Source: Fidelibacterota bacterium TCS52 (GTDB taxonomy: Bacteria > Fidelibacterota > Fidelibacteria > Fidelibacterales > Fidelibacteraceae). From it: 16,907 bases of DNA. The notes under the pieces are model-generated. The model was not told the DNA's origin and did not search any database. It worked only from the letters and a program-made list of their open reading frames with translations. Position 1 is the stretch's first letter. Each line of letters opens with the position of its first letter. Shown here in pieces: positions 1 through 7,796 of this stretch. The position numbers and the translations under genes are program-made. The DNA lies in contig LSCC01000027.1 in the NCBI GenBank assembly GCA_001577215.1, positions 1 to 16,907 on the forward strand, given 5' to 3'.

Positions 1-771
1 TATTTTTTTTCGGGAACAGGTAATTCATTTTGGGTAGCAAAGCAATTAAAAGAAAAGTTGAATGACACAAAGTTAGTTTCAATTTCTGAAGTTGTAAAAA
101 ATGATGTAATTGAAGATAAATCGCCTGTAATTGGGTTTGTTTTTCCAATTTATATGTGGAATATGCCTTTTATTGTTAGACGATTTATTGAGAAATTAAA
201 AGTAAATGAGCAAACTTACTATTTTTCTGTTGTTACAAATGCCGGTTCATCCGGGAATACTTTACCTATTTTAAACAAACTATTGAAAACTAAGAATGGA
301 AAATTATCATCCGGGTTTTCAATAAAAATGCCAAGTAATTATATTGTACTCGGTGAAGCAAAGAGTGAAGAAAAAATAAATAAGTGCCTTGTAGATGCTG
401 AGTTAAGAATAAATGAAATTAAAAAAGTTATACTTAATAATGCGGAAAGTAAATTAGAAACAAGTAATATATTTATTAGAATTATAGGAAATATTGTCTA
501 TAAAATTTCAAAATCACTTGTTAATACAATGGATAAAAACTATTGGGTTGATGAAAAATGTGACGGTTGTAAAATTTGTCAACAGATCTGTCCTGTAGAT
601 AATATTGAGATGGAGTCAAATAGACCAAAATGGTTAAGGCACTGTGAACAATGTATGGCTTGTATTCAATATTGTCCCCAAGAAGCAATTCAATTTGGGA
701 AAAATACTAGAAAAAGAAAACGATATCAAAATCCAAACGTAAATATCTCAGAAATATTAAAATACCAGTAG
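1..771 (+). CDS. EFR1-type flavodoxin/ferredoxin fusion (5' end cut off by the window)
   Basis: Probable electron-transfer protein combining an FMN-binding flavodoxin-like domain with a C-terminal two-cluster ferredoxin. The frame is open from base 1, and the first visible residues, upstream of an internal TTG at 58, read YFFSGTGNSFWVAKQL. The SGTGNS is the FMN phosphate loop of EFR1-family proteins, so the true start lies just before the window and only a few residues are missing. About 256 residues are visible. The C-terminal part has two classical [4Fe-4S] motifs, CDGCKICQQICP and CEQCMACIQYCP, each CxxCxxCxxxCP, followed by a basic tail. The protein has no membrane segment and is probably cytoplasmic. 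It precedes the symporter gene by 135 bp on the same strand. It could serve as electron acceptor for the downstream flavoprotein dehydrogenases, but that link is inference, since such proteins often stand alone. The family call is firm and the partner unknown. Confidence 0.88.
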   Translation, partial: YFFSGTGNSFWVAKQLKEKLNDTKLVSISEVVKNDVIEDKSPVIGFVFPIYMWNMPFIVRRFIEKLKVNEQTYYFSVVTNAGSSGNTLPILNKLLKTKNGKLSSGFSIKMPSNYIVLGEAKSEEKINKCLVDAELRINEIKKVILNNAESKLETSNIFIRIIGNIVYKISKSLVNTMDKNYWVDEKCDGCKICQQICPVDNIEMESNRPKWLRHCEQCMACIQYCPQEAIQFGKNTRKRKRYQNPNVNISEILKYQ

Positions 772-832
772 AAATAAAAAATATTAATTTGTTTAATAAA
801 TAATTAATAAAAATATTTTGATTTTTTCATCC

Positions 833-861
833 TTGTAAAATAGTTTTAAAAATTTTATATT
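833..861 (+). promoter_or_regulatory. Weak candidate sigma70-like promoter before the symporter gene
   Basis: TTGTAA (833-838) and TATATT (856-861) are separated by 17 bp, about 45 bp upstream of the symporter start. The surrounding sequence is very AT-rich, so chance matches are likely. It is listed because the spacing is ideal and because the 135-bp gap from the preceding gene allows an independent promoter. Confidence 0.3.
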
Positions 862-906
862 TGATAGTTATGATTGTGAATTCAAAATTATTAAAAAGGA
901 TGTAGT

Positions 907-2358
907 ATGAATGTAATTGATTATGTGATAATTATTTTTTTTATGGGTGGTGTTTTTATTGCCGGTACTTTACTTGGTAGAGGTGTAAAGAATATAAAAG
1001 GATATTTTAGTGCAAACAATGCTCTACCTTGGTGGGCAGTAATGCTATCAATTGTAGCAGCAGAAACATCAGTATTAACATTTCTTTCAATTCCCGGGCT
1101 TGCTTATATCGGGAATTTTTCATTTTTACAGGTTTGTATGGGATATATTGTTGGTCGAGTAATAATTTCGTTTGTGTTGTTACCAATGTATTCTCAAGGA
1201 AAATTTATTACAGTTTATCAAGCAATAACAGAAAAAGCCGGTATTCCGATGCAAAGAGTAATGTCAATAACTTTTATGTTTACTCGTTTGCTTGCTGATG
1301 GTGTGCGTTTATTCGCAGTTGCAATTCCATTGTCGATGATAACCGGTTTAAGTTTTATGCAATCAATCTGGATACTTGGAATTATTACAATATTTTACAC
1401 TTGGTTTGGTGGAATAAAAGCAGTTGTTTGGATGGATGTTGCACAGTGGATAATTTATATTTCAGCAGGAATTATTGCTTTATGGATTGGATCAAAAATA
1501 CTTCCGGACATCTCAAATAGCTTAGCAATTGTTTTAGAACAGGGAAAAGCACAAATATTAGATTGGAAATTCTCCTTGAAAGGATACAATATCTATTCTG
1601 GGATTATCGGTGGTGCGATGCTATCAATGGCGAGTCATGGAACTGATCAGTTAATTGTTCAGAGAGTTTTAAGCTGCAAGAATATGAAAGATTCAAGAAA
1701 GGCATTGATAGGCAGTGGTATAGTTGTATTTTTTCAATTTGCTTTATTCATGGTCATAGGATTAATGATGTATATGGTATGGAACGGTGCTACATTAGGA
1801 ATGTTAGGCCTACAAAAACCGGATGCTGTCTTTACAAAATTTATTATAGAAAATCTTCCACCTGTTGTTAAAGGAATTACAGTTGCGGGAATTTTTGCAG
1901 CAGCTATGTCCACATTGAGTGGTTCGTTAAGTTCATTATCAAGCAGCACGACTGTTGATATTATAAAACCAATTTTAAAAGAAAAAATTAATGATAAAAA
2001 ATTACTTCATTATGGACGAATTGCAACTCTGACTTGGGGAATTTTTATGGTAGGCGGAGCATCGCTATTCAGAAATATGAATAATCCGCTTGTTGAAATT
2101 GGTTTGTCGATTGCATCGTTTACTTATGGAGGAATGCTGGGAATATTCATTTTAGTAAGATTCTTTAAAAAAGTCGATACTTGGCAATATATTGTCTCGT
2201 TTTTTGGTGCAATTATTACAATGGTGTTCATTATTAATTTTACGGAAATTCATTGGACTTGGTATGTATTGATTGGTAATCTAGCGACAATTATTATTGC
2301 TATCAATGTTCTTGGATTTGTAGAAGGGTTTAATATTAAATCGAAAATCAAAAAATAG
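907..2358 (+). CDS. Sodium:solute symporter (SSS family)
   Basis: Inner-membrane secondary transporter expected to use the sodium gradient to import a small organic solute. The 483-residue product is almost entirely hydrophobic, with about 13 membrane segments. It starts with a short periplasmic-type N-terminus and a first helix at about residues 3-22. The pattern is typical of the SSS family: an unwound first helix followed by a conserved GYFSANNALPWWAVMLS stretch (about 32-48), then AAETSVLTFLSIPG in the next helix, and a glycine/serine-rich AAAMSTLSGSLSSLSS segment around 331-346. The last is in the region that contributes to the sodium site in this family. An AAGGA Shine-Dalgarno lies just upstream of the ATG. 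The next gene follows after 16 bp, so co-transcription with the oxidoreductases is likely and the substrate is probably what they act on. Family members carry sugars, proline, pantothenate, carboxylates and others; the sequence does not decide which. Confidence 0.9.
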   Translation: MNVIDYVIIIFFMGGVFIAGTLLGRGVKNIKGYFSANNALPWWAVMLSIVAAETSVLTFLSIPGLAYIGNFSFLQVCMGYIVGRVIISFVLLPMYSQGKFITVYQAITEKAGIPMQRVMSITFMFTRLLADGVRLFAVAIPLSMITGLSFMQSIWILGIITIFYTWFGGIKAVVWMDVAQWIIYISAGIIALWIGSKILPDISNSLAIVLEQGKAQILDWKFSLKGYNIYSGIIGGAMLSMASHGTDQLIVQRVLSCKNMKDSRKALIGSGIVVFFQFALFMVIGLMMYMVWNGATLGMLGLQKPDAVFTKFIIENLPPVVKGITVAGIFAAAMSTLSGSLSSLSSSTTVDIIKPILKEKINDKKLLHYGRIATLTWGIFMVGGASLFRNMNNPLVEIGLSIASFTYGGMLGIFILVRFFKKVDTWQYIVSFFGAIITMVFIINFTEIHWTWYVLIGNLATIIIAINVLGFVEGFNIKSKIKK

Positions 2359-2374
2359 AATAATAAAGGGTCAT

Positions 2375-4435
2375 ATGAATAGAATAAAAAATCATCCGAT
2401 ATTAGATTCAAATGAAAGACGAAAAAAAGTTAAATTTTACTTTGATGATAAGGAACTTTTTGGTTTTGAAAATGAAATGGTTTCTTCTGCGTTGATAGCA
2501 AATGGGATCAAGGAATTTTCAATTCATCAAAAAAATGATATGCCGCAGGGAATATTTTGTGCAAATGGTCAATGTTCAAAATGTACTTTAATAATAGATG
2601 GAATTGCTCAAAAATCATGTATTACTCCATTAAAAGAAAATATGAGAATAAAAACCTTAACAAAACTTCCGAAGTTACCCCCAGATGATGAAGCTTTAGG
2701 TAATCATAAAAAGAGAGAATTAAAGTGTGAAATTCTTGTAGTTGGAGGTGGTCCTTCAGGATTAAATGCTGCAATTGAGCTGGCAAAGTTAAATTATTCT
2801 GTAATTCTAATTGACGATAAAGAACAGCTTGGTGGAAAACTTGTTTTACAAACGCATAAATTCTTTGGTTCAATAAAAGATTGTTATGCCGGTACAAGAG
2901 GAATTGATATTGCAAAGAAATTGGAAAATGAAATTAGAAAGTATGATAATATAAAGATATTCACAAATTCTTCAATTGTAGGAATATTTAAAGATCAGAA
3001 AGTAGGTGTATTTCAAGAAAATAAAAATTATTTGATAATCTCTTTTGATGGGGTAGTTGTTTCAGCCGGAGCGAGGGAAAAATCACTTGTCTTTCCGGGA
3101 AATCATTTATCCGGTGTTTATGGAGCAGGTGCTTTTCAGACACTTGTAAATCGCGATTTGATCCATTCATCTGATAAAATATTAGTTGTTGGCAGTGGTA
3201 ATGTTGGTTTAATTGCTGCTTATCATGCTTTGCAAGCTGGAATAAAAGTTGCGGGAATTTGTGATATTTTAAACGATGTCTCCGGTTATAAGGTTCATGC
3301 CGATAAAATAAAAAGAATGGGAGTTCCGATCTATTTGAACCACACGGTTTTAGTTGCGAATGGAAATGAAAAATTGGAAAAAGTTACTATTACAAAAGTT
3401 GATAATAAATTTAGACCGATTTTAAAAACAGCAAAAACATTTGAAGTTGACACTTTATTGATAGCAGTTGGTTTAAATCCAGTTGATGAATTTTATAATA
3501 TGGCCAAAAATTTCAATTTTAAAGTTGTAAAAGCAGGTGATGCAAAAGAGATAGCTGAAGCATCTTCTGCAATGTTTGGTGGGAAAATTGCCGGTTTGGA
3601 AATGGCCAAAAAATTGGGTAATGAAATAAAAATCGATGAAAACTATTTTAAAAAGGCAGACATCTTAAAAAGTCCTCCCGGAAAAAATTACAGCATAAAA
3701 GAAACTGAATTAACAGACAAATATCAACCGATAATCTATTGTGATCAAGAAATCCCTTGTAATCCTTGTGTTTCAGTGTGTCCAAATGACGCAATTAAAT
3801 TAGAAAATAATCTTGGTAATATTCTCGATATTCCAAAATTCGATGGTGAATGTTCAGGTTGTACATTGTGTGTTACAATATGTCCAGGATTAGCAATTAC
3901 TTTAGCAAAAAAGATAGATAAAAAACATGCAGAAGTTATATTGCCATTTGAATTTATTATGAATTATTCTGTAGGTGAAAAAATCCCCTTGATAGATATC
4001 GATGGAAAATATTTGGAGTATGGAGAGATCAAAAATATTCGTCAATTAAAGAAAAAGAAAATACATTTAATTACAGTTATAACAAGTTTAAAAAATGGAA
4101 ACAAAATTGCCGGTGTTAGGGTTCAAGATGAAAATGTTACAAAACCACTACCAAAAGCTGAATACGATTATATTCCTGAAGATGCCATTGTTTGTCAATG
4201 TGAAATGGTAACTGTAAAAGAAATATTGAATTACATTAAAAAACATAAAGTTCGTGATATAAATCAACTTAAAAATATTAGAGTTGGAATGGGTGCTTGT
4301 GGAGGAAAAACTTGTAATTCATTATTATCTCGAATTTTTAAAATGGCAGGTGTTGATTGGAATGATGTGAAACGGGGGACAGACAGGCCATTGAATATGG
4401 AAGTTCCGATGGGAGCGATTATAAATGAGGAATAA
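2375..4435 (+). CDS. Multi-cluster FAD/iron-sulfur oxidoreductase (HcnA-HcnB / sarcosine oxidase alpha / dye-linked proline dehydrogenase alpha-like fusion)
   Basis: Probable electron-accepting subunit of an amino-acid or amine dehydrogenase complex. Domains in order: an N-terminal [2Fe-2S] domain (about 15-100) with cysteines C62, C67, C70 and C82; an FAD Rossmann fold starting ILVVGGGPSGLNAA (about 119-147); a second dinucleotide fold ILVVGSGNVGLIAA (about 269-282); a two-cluster ferredoxin insert with C456/C462/C465/C469 and C493/C496/C499/C503; and a BFD-type [2Fe-2S] domain with C607/C609 and C642/C647. The 686-residue chain fuses parts that are separate subunits in HcnA/HcnB, opine oxidase and archaeal dye-linked L-proline dehydrogenases. 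The first ferredoxin motif has five residues rather than two between its first two cysteines. The start is supported by AAAGGG a few bases upstream. It follows the symporter by 16 bp and precedes a DAO-family flavoprotein, the usual partner. The architecture is clear; the substrate is unknown. Confidence 0.88.
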   Translation: MNRIKNHPILDSNERRKKVKFYFDDKELFGFENEMVSSALIANGIKEFSIHQKNDMPQGIFCANGQCSKCTLIIDGIAQKSCITPLKENMRIKTLTKLPKLPPDDEALGNHKKRELKCEILVVGGGPSGLNAAIELAKLNYSVILIDDKEQLGGKLVLQTHKFFGSIKDCYAGTRGIDIAKKLENEIRKYDNIKIFTNSSIVGIFKDQKVGVFQENKNYLIISFDGVVVSAGAREKSLVFPGNHLSGVYGAGAFQTLVNRDLIHSSDKILVVGSGNVGLIAAYHALQAGIKVAGICDILNDVSGYKVHADKIKRMGVPIYLNHTVLVANGNEKLEKVTITKVDNKFRPILKTAKTFEVDTLLIAVGLNPVDEFYNMAKNFNFKVVKAGDAKEIAEASSAMFGGKIAGLEMAKKLGNEIKIDENYFKKADILKSPPGKNYSIKETELTDKYQPIIYCDQEIPCNPCVSVCPNDAIKLENNLGNILDIPKFDGECSGCTLCVTICPGLAITLAKKIDKKHAEVILPFEFIMNYSVGEKIPLIDIDGKYLEYGEIKNIRQLKKKKIHLITVITSLKNGNKIAGVRVQDENVTKPLPKAEYDYIPEDAIVCQCEMVTVKEILNYIKKHKVRDINQLKNIRVGMGACGGKTCNSLLSRIFKMAGVDWNDVKRGTDRPLNMEVPMGAIINEE

Positions 4436-4546
4436 ATTATTAGTAACAAATGAAAACAAAATGATGTGTTAATTGATCGAGAAATTGTAATTATAATTTG
4501 AAAATTGAGAAATATACATTAAAATAAAAAAAAATGGATAAATAAT

Positions 4547-5713
4547 ATGGAAAACAAAATTAATATGAAAAATTATGATGTTTTAATAATTGGTGGTGGT
4601 AGTGTTGGAGTACCATTGAGTTATTATTTAGCAAAAAAAGGAGTGAGAGTTGCCGTAATAGAAAAAGAGTCATCTGTAGGTCGTGGACAAAATAGGGCAG
4701 CGATTGGAGGAATTAGAGCAACTCATTCTGATCCGGCAAAAATTAAAATTTGTTTAGAAACTCTGAAAATAATGAGAAAAATGGAAAATAAATATGGATA
4801 TGATGTCGATTGGATTGAAGGTGGATATTTGTTTCCTGTATATAATGAAAAAGATGAAACAACTTTAAAAAAATTGTTAAAAATACAGAAGAGTTATGGT
4901 TTAAATATTGATTGGATATCAAAAGAAAAGGTACAAAAATTAATTCCTGGAATAAATGAAAATAATTTACGAGGTGGAACGTATTCACCTGAAGATGGTT
5001 CGGCTTCACCTCTAAAAACAATAGATGCATTTTACATGTTAGCGAAAGAGAATGATGTTGATTTTTATTTTAATGAAGAAGTTATTGATGCAGAATTATC
5101 AAATGGAAAAATAGATACAATTAAAGCAACAAATAGAAATTATAAAAGTGATCTTGTAATAAATTGCAGCGGAGGAAATGCAAAAGAAGTTGGTAAAATT
5201 TTTAATTTAGATCTGCCCGTATTTCCTGATTCTCACGAAGCTGGAATTACCGAACCTGTTGAAAGATTTTTTGACCCAATGATAGTAGATGTGCGTCCTG
5301 AAAAAGGATCGGCAAATTACTATTTTTATCAAAATAAAGAGGATCAAATCGTATTTTGTATCACTCCGGCACCAAAAATACCAGGTAAAGATTGTGATAA
5401 TACCTCGGTCTTTTTACCTCAGGTAATTAAAAGAATTATAAATTTATATCCTCGTTTAAGAAATATACGAGTTAGAAGAACCTGGAGAGGATTATATCCT
5501 ATGACACCTGACGGATTTCCTATAATTGGATATTCAAAAGAATTGAAAAATTTATTTTTGGCTATTGGAATGTGTGGACAGGGTTATATGTTGGGTCCTG
5601 GACTTGGAAAAATATTATCGGAAATAATTGTAGATAAATCAGAAAAATATGATGAATTTATAAAAGAATTATCCTTATATCGCAAATTTGATAAAGATGA
5701 AATGTTAAAATGA
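4547..5713 (+). CDS. DAO-family FAD-dependent oxidoreductase (amino acid/sarcosine dehydrogenase beta-like)
   Basis: Probable substrate-oxidising subunit, removing hydrides from an amino acid, N-methyl amino acid or cyclic imino acid and passing electrons to the preceding iron-sulfur flavoprotein. The 388-residue protein opens with an FAD Rossmann fold (YDVLIIGGGSVG at 10-21, acidic end of strand 2 at VIEKE, 38-42). It carries the DAO-family stretch GQNRAAIGGIRATHS (47-61), and near the C-terminus has WRGLYPMTPDGFPIIG followed by GMCGQGYMLGPGLGK, the conserved FAD/substrate-cap region of sarcosine oxidase beta and proline dehydrogenase beta. There is no signal peptide or membrane helix. A 111-bp gap precedes it and the Shine-Dalgarno is weak. 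An in-frame upstream ATG at 4533 is ruled out by a stop two codons later. Its stop overlaps the next gene by 4 bp (ATGA), indicating translational coupling. The family is well supported; the substrate is not identified. Confidence 0.87.
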   Translation: MENKINMKNYDVLIIGGGSVGVPLSYYLAKKGVRVAVIEKESSVGRGQNRAAIGGIRATHSDPAKIKICLETLKIMRKMENKYGYDVDWIEGGYLFPVYNEKDETTLKKLLKIQKSYGLNIDWISKEKVQKLIPGINENNLRGGTYSPEDGSASPLKTIDAFYMLAKENDVDFYFNEEVIDAELSNGKIDTIKATNRNYKSDLVINCSGGNAKEVGKIFNLDLPVFPDSHEAGITEPVERFFDPMIVDVRPEKGSANYYFYQNKEDQIVFCITPAPKIPGKDCDNTSVFLPQVIKRIINLYPRLRNIRVRRTWRGLYPMTPDGFPIIGYSKELKNLFLAIGMCGQGYMLGPGLGKILSEIIVDKSEKYDEFIKELSLYRKFDKDEMLK

Positions 5714-6408
5714 AAAATAGCAGACCAATAATCGGAATTAATATGGATTGCATGATCAAAAAAGGTCGATTATGGCATCGAATACCTGAAAATTATATTC
5801 ATTCAATTGTTGAAGCCGGTGGTGTACCAAAATTATTCCCAATTTATTATAATGAAAAATTTATGTTGGAACAAATTAAGCAATGTGATGGTTTTATCTT
5901 TATGGGTGGTGATGATTATCCTGCAAAGTATTATAAAATGAAACCAGATTCAAAAGAAGATCCAATGTTAAAACAAAGGGCAGAATACGATATTGAAATT
6001 GCAAAAATGGTTTTGAATGAAAAATTACCTATACTGGGAATTTGTGCAGGTTGTCAATTGATCAATATTGTAAACGATGGAAAAATGATATTAAATGTTG
6101 ATGGGCATGGAAGGGGAAAAGATGTGTATCATTCTGTAAATATTGTTAATAATGGAATTTTAAAAGATCTTTTTAAAAAAGATAAACTAAGAATAAATTC
6201 CGGACATCATCAATCAATTGATCCAAATTTTATAAGTGATAATTTGAAAATTACTGCAATTACAGATGATGGAGTAGTAGAAGCAATTGAAGGAATAGGT
6301 GAGCGATTCATTTTAGGGTTACAATGGCATCCTGAAAGATTGGATGATGAAAAACAGAGGAAAACTATTTTTAATAGATTTATTAAAGAATGTAAAATAA
6401 GTAATTAA
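5710..6408 (+). CDS. Gamma-glutamyl hydrolase-like class I glutamine amidotransferase (peptidase C26, PuuD-like)
   Basis: Probable cytoplasmic enzyme that cleaves a gamma-glutamyl amide bond, as PuuD does for gamma-glutamyl-GABA. The 232 residues begin PIIGINMD, the usual opening of this family. The nucleophile elbow is LGICAGCQ with C112 as catalytic cysteine. The HHQSI motif (166-170) and the QWHPE motif (205-209, with H207 and E209) complete the catalytic triad region. The second glycine-rich oxyanion segment FMGGDDYPAKYY (64-75) is also typical. Length is close to PuuD (about 250 aa). The start codon overlaps the stop of the DAO-family gene by 4 bp, so the two are translationally coupled and likely act in one pathway. 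That could mean the imported compound, or its oxidation intermediate, is gamma-glutamylated; this is inference. Confidence 0.88.
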   Translation: MKNSRPIIGINMDCMIKKGRLWHRIPENYIHSIVEAGGVPKLFPIYYNEKFMLEQIKQCDGFIFMGGDDYPAKYYKMKPDSKEDPMLKQRAEYDIEIAKMVLNEKLPILGICAGCQLINIVNDGKMILNVDGHGRGKDVYHSVNIVNNGILKDLFKKDKLRINSGHHQSIDPNFISDNLKITAITDDGVVEAIEGIGERFILGLQWHPERLDDEKQRKTIFNRFIKECKISN

Positions 6409-6465
6409 TTTGTAAAGAATAAAAATATTTTATAACTTACAAACAATTAAAAAAAAGGTTAAATT

Positions 6466-6702
6466 ATGAAAATTAAAAGAAAAAAAAATATATTTCAAAC
6501 ACTTGGAATGACAAGACAAAATATGAATATTTTTTTAATTGGAATTCTTGTAATAATAATTGGTTATATTCTATTGGCAATCGGTGATACTTATGATACA
6601 ATATCAATGGTTATTAGTCCAATATTATTAGCAATAGGTTATATAATTATTTTACCATTATCTATACTCTATAGATCTAAAGATAGTGAAAAAGAAAAAT
6701 AA
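6466..6702 (+). CDS. Small two-helix membrane protein, DUF3098-like
   Basis: A 78-residue protein with a strongly basic N-terminus (MKIKRKKN), two hydrophobic helices at about 21-40 and 48-68 separated by the short polar stretch GDTYDT, and a charged C-terminal tail. The pattern NIFLIGILVIIIGYILLAIG resembles the DUF3098 family of small membrane proteins known mainly from Bacteroidota; this is by memory of the family's look, not a search. The basic N-terminus suggests the helices form a hairpin with both ends in the cytoplasm. AAAGG lies about 8 bases before the ATG. Its 3' end overlaps the DUF58 gene by 17 bp, so the two are probably co-translated. Function is unknown. Confidence 0.7.
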   Translation: MKIKRKKNIFQTLGMTRQNMNIFLIGILVIIIGYILLAIGDTYDTISMVISPILLAIGYIIILPLSILYRSKDSEKEK

Positions 6703-7576
6703 TTCTTCTATAGAAAATATTGTTCAGTTACGGAATTTGTTTTTACAAGCAAAGAACGTTGTGGAAGGTTTTATGATCGGACTTCACAAATCTCCGTATC
6801 ATGGATTTAGTGTGGAATTTTCGGAACACAGGCCATATATTGCTGGTGATGATATTAAACATATTGATTGGCAGGTCTATGGTCGCACAGATAGATATTA
6901 TATTAAACAATTTCAAGAAGAGACAAATTTAATTTCTTATTTATTAGTTGACAATAGCAAGTCGATGAGTTTTTCATCCGGGAAAATTGATAAATATAAA
7001 TATTCTTCATTGTTGGCTGCATCATTGATATATTTACTATCAAAGCAAAATGATGCAATTGGTTTAACAATTTTTAACGAAAAAATAGAAAAGTTGTATC
7101 CTCCCAAAGCAGTATCATCTTACACAAAAATGCTTATAAAAGAATTACAAAAAACTAAGTGTAAAGGTGAAACAAATGTTGGTTTGACACTTCACAAAAT
7201 TGCAGAAAAATTGAATAAAAAAGGATTGGTAATTTTAATATCTGATCTGTGGGATGAACCTAAAACGATTTTAAATGGAATAAAACATTTTAGATATTTG
7301 GGACACGAAATGATCATTTTTCATATCTGGGATCCAATGGAATTTAGATTACTTGACAATAAAAAAGTTGAATTTGTTGATCTGGAAAGTGATGAAAAAA
7401 TCAAAATGGATGTGCGTCAGATGAAAGATGAATATAAGGAATTAACATACACATATTCCGAAAAACTTAAACGATTTTGTGGTGAAAATAATGTCGATTA
7501 TAATTTGATAACAACTAATACGGATTTGAGGAATGCACTAATGAAATATTTGATCAAGCGAAAAAAACTGTATTAA
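6686..7576 (+). CDS. DUF58 domain protein (VWA-like)
   Basis: Cytoplasmic protein of the DUF58 family, usually found with MoxR-type AAA ATPases and VWA-domain membrane proteins and thought to act in assembly or chaperone-like work at the membrane. The diagnostic block is intact: GLHKSPYHGFSVEFSEHRPY (32-51), GDDIKHIDWQVYGRTDRYYI (54-73) and QFQEETN. It is followed by a VWA-like strand LLVDNSKSMSF whose D89-x-S91-x-S93 matches a MIDAS metal site. The 296-residue length is normal for the short, soluble form. The start is GTG inside the end of the preceding gene; the conserved block begins near residue 26, so later starts would leave almost no N-terminus, and no good Shine-Dalgarno is visible. 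The expected moxR and VWA/BatA-like neighbours are absent from the window. Confidence 0.88.
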   Translation: MKKKNNSSIENIVQLRNLFLQAKNVVEGFMIGLHKSPYHGFSVEFSEHRPYIAGDDIKHIDWQVYGRTDRYYIKQFQEETNLISYLLVDNSKSMSFSSGKIDKYKYSSLLAASLIYLLSKQNDAIGLTIFNEKIEKLYPPKAVSSYTKMLIKELQKTKCKGETNVGLTLHKIAEKLNKKGLVILISDLWDEPKTILNGIKHFRYLGHEMIIFHIWDPMEFRLLDNKKVEFVDLESDEKIKMDVRQMKDEYKELTYTYSEKLKRFCGENNVDYNLITTNTDLRNALMKYLIKRKKLY

Positions 7577-7591
7577 ATTGTGAGAAAATAC

Positions 7592-7620
7592 TAACCACTA
7601 TGAGCACTAAGCACACAAAA
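7592..7620. repeat. Possible dispersed intergenic motif
   Basis: The segment CTAACCACTATGAGCACTAA followed by GCACAC and an A-run resembles the 'accac...gacac...' type of intergenic sequence that recurs in many environmental bacterial genomes. Within it GCACTAA and GCACAC form a short imperfect direct repeat. It is noticeably less AT-rich than the flanking bases. Only one copy is in this window, so the call rests on resemblance alone. Confidence 0.25.
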
Positions 7621-7690
7621 AAAAATAAATGATAGGTAAAGAAGCATAATCTTTTGTCAAATACAATTTCTAAAATTTTTATATTTTCTG

Positions 7691-7761
7691 AGCGGGTGAA
7701 GGGAATCGAACCCTCGTATCTAGCTTGGGAAGCTAGTGTTCTACCATTGAACTACACCCGC
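7691..7761 (-). tRNA. tRNA-Gly (anticodon CCC)
   Basis: Read on the minus strand, the 7-bp acceptor stem GCGGGTG/CACCCGC is complete. The D arm is GTTC-AATGGTA-GAAC, the anticodon stem CTAGC/GCTAG holds the loop TTCCCAA (anticodon CCC), the variable loop is four bases, and the T arm has the loop TTCGATT. The discriminator base is T. The layout is very close to the Escherichia coli tRNA-Gly(CCC) pattern as remembered. The 3' CCA is not encoded (the next bases are CAG), so a CCA-adding enzyme is needed. It lies 35 bp downstream of the aminotransferase on the same strand and could be processed from that transcript, since no clear promoter is visible in the gap. Confidence 0.97.
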
Positions 7762-7796
7762 AATATTCAATGTTTTTAATTAAAATACTAAAAAAA

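Noticed and set aside
772..822. Possible terminator hairpin after the EFR1-type gene
   Set aside because: The arms (ATTAATT/AATTAAT) are all A-T with a long loop; predicted stability is too low to call an intrinsic terminator.
1029..1298. Overlapping open frame in another frame of the symporter gene
   Set aside because: It lies inside the symporter gene on the same strand, with low-complexity composition and no start signal; the symporter frame has clear family features.
4482..4500. Imperfect palindrome AAATTGTAATTATAATTT before the DAO-family gene, as a possible operator
   Set aside because: It is built almost only of A and T in an AT-rich gap, where such symmetry arises often by chance, and no regulator gene is nearby.
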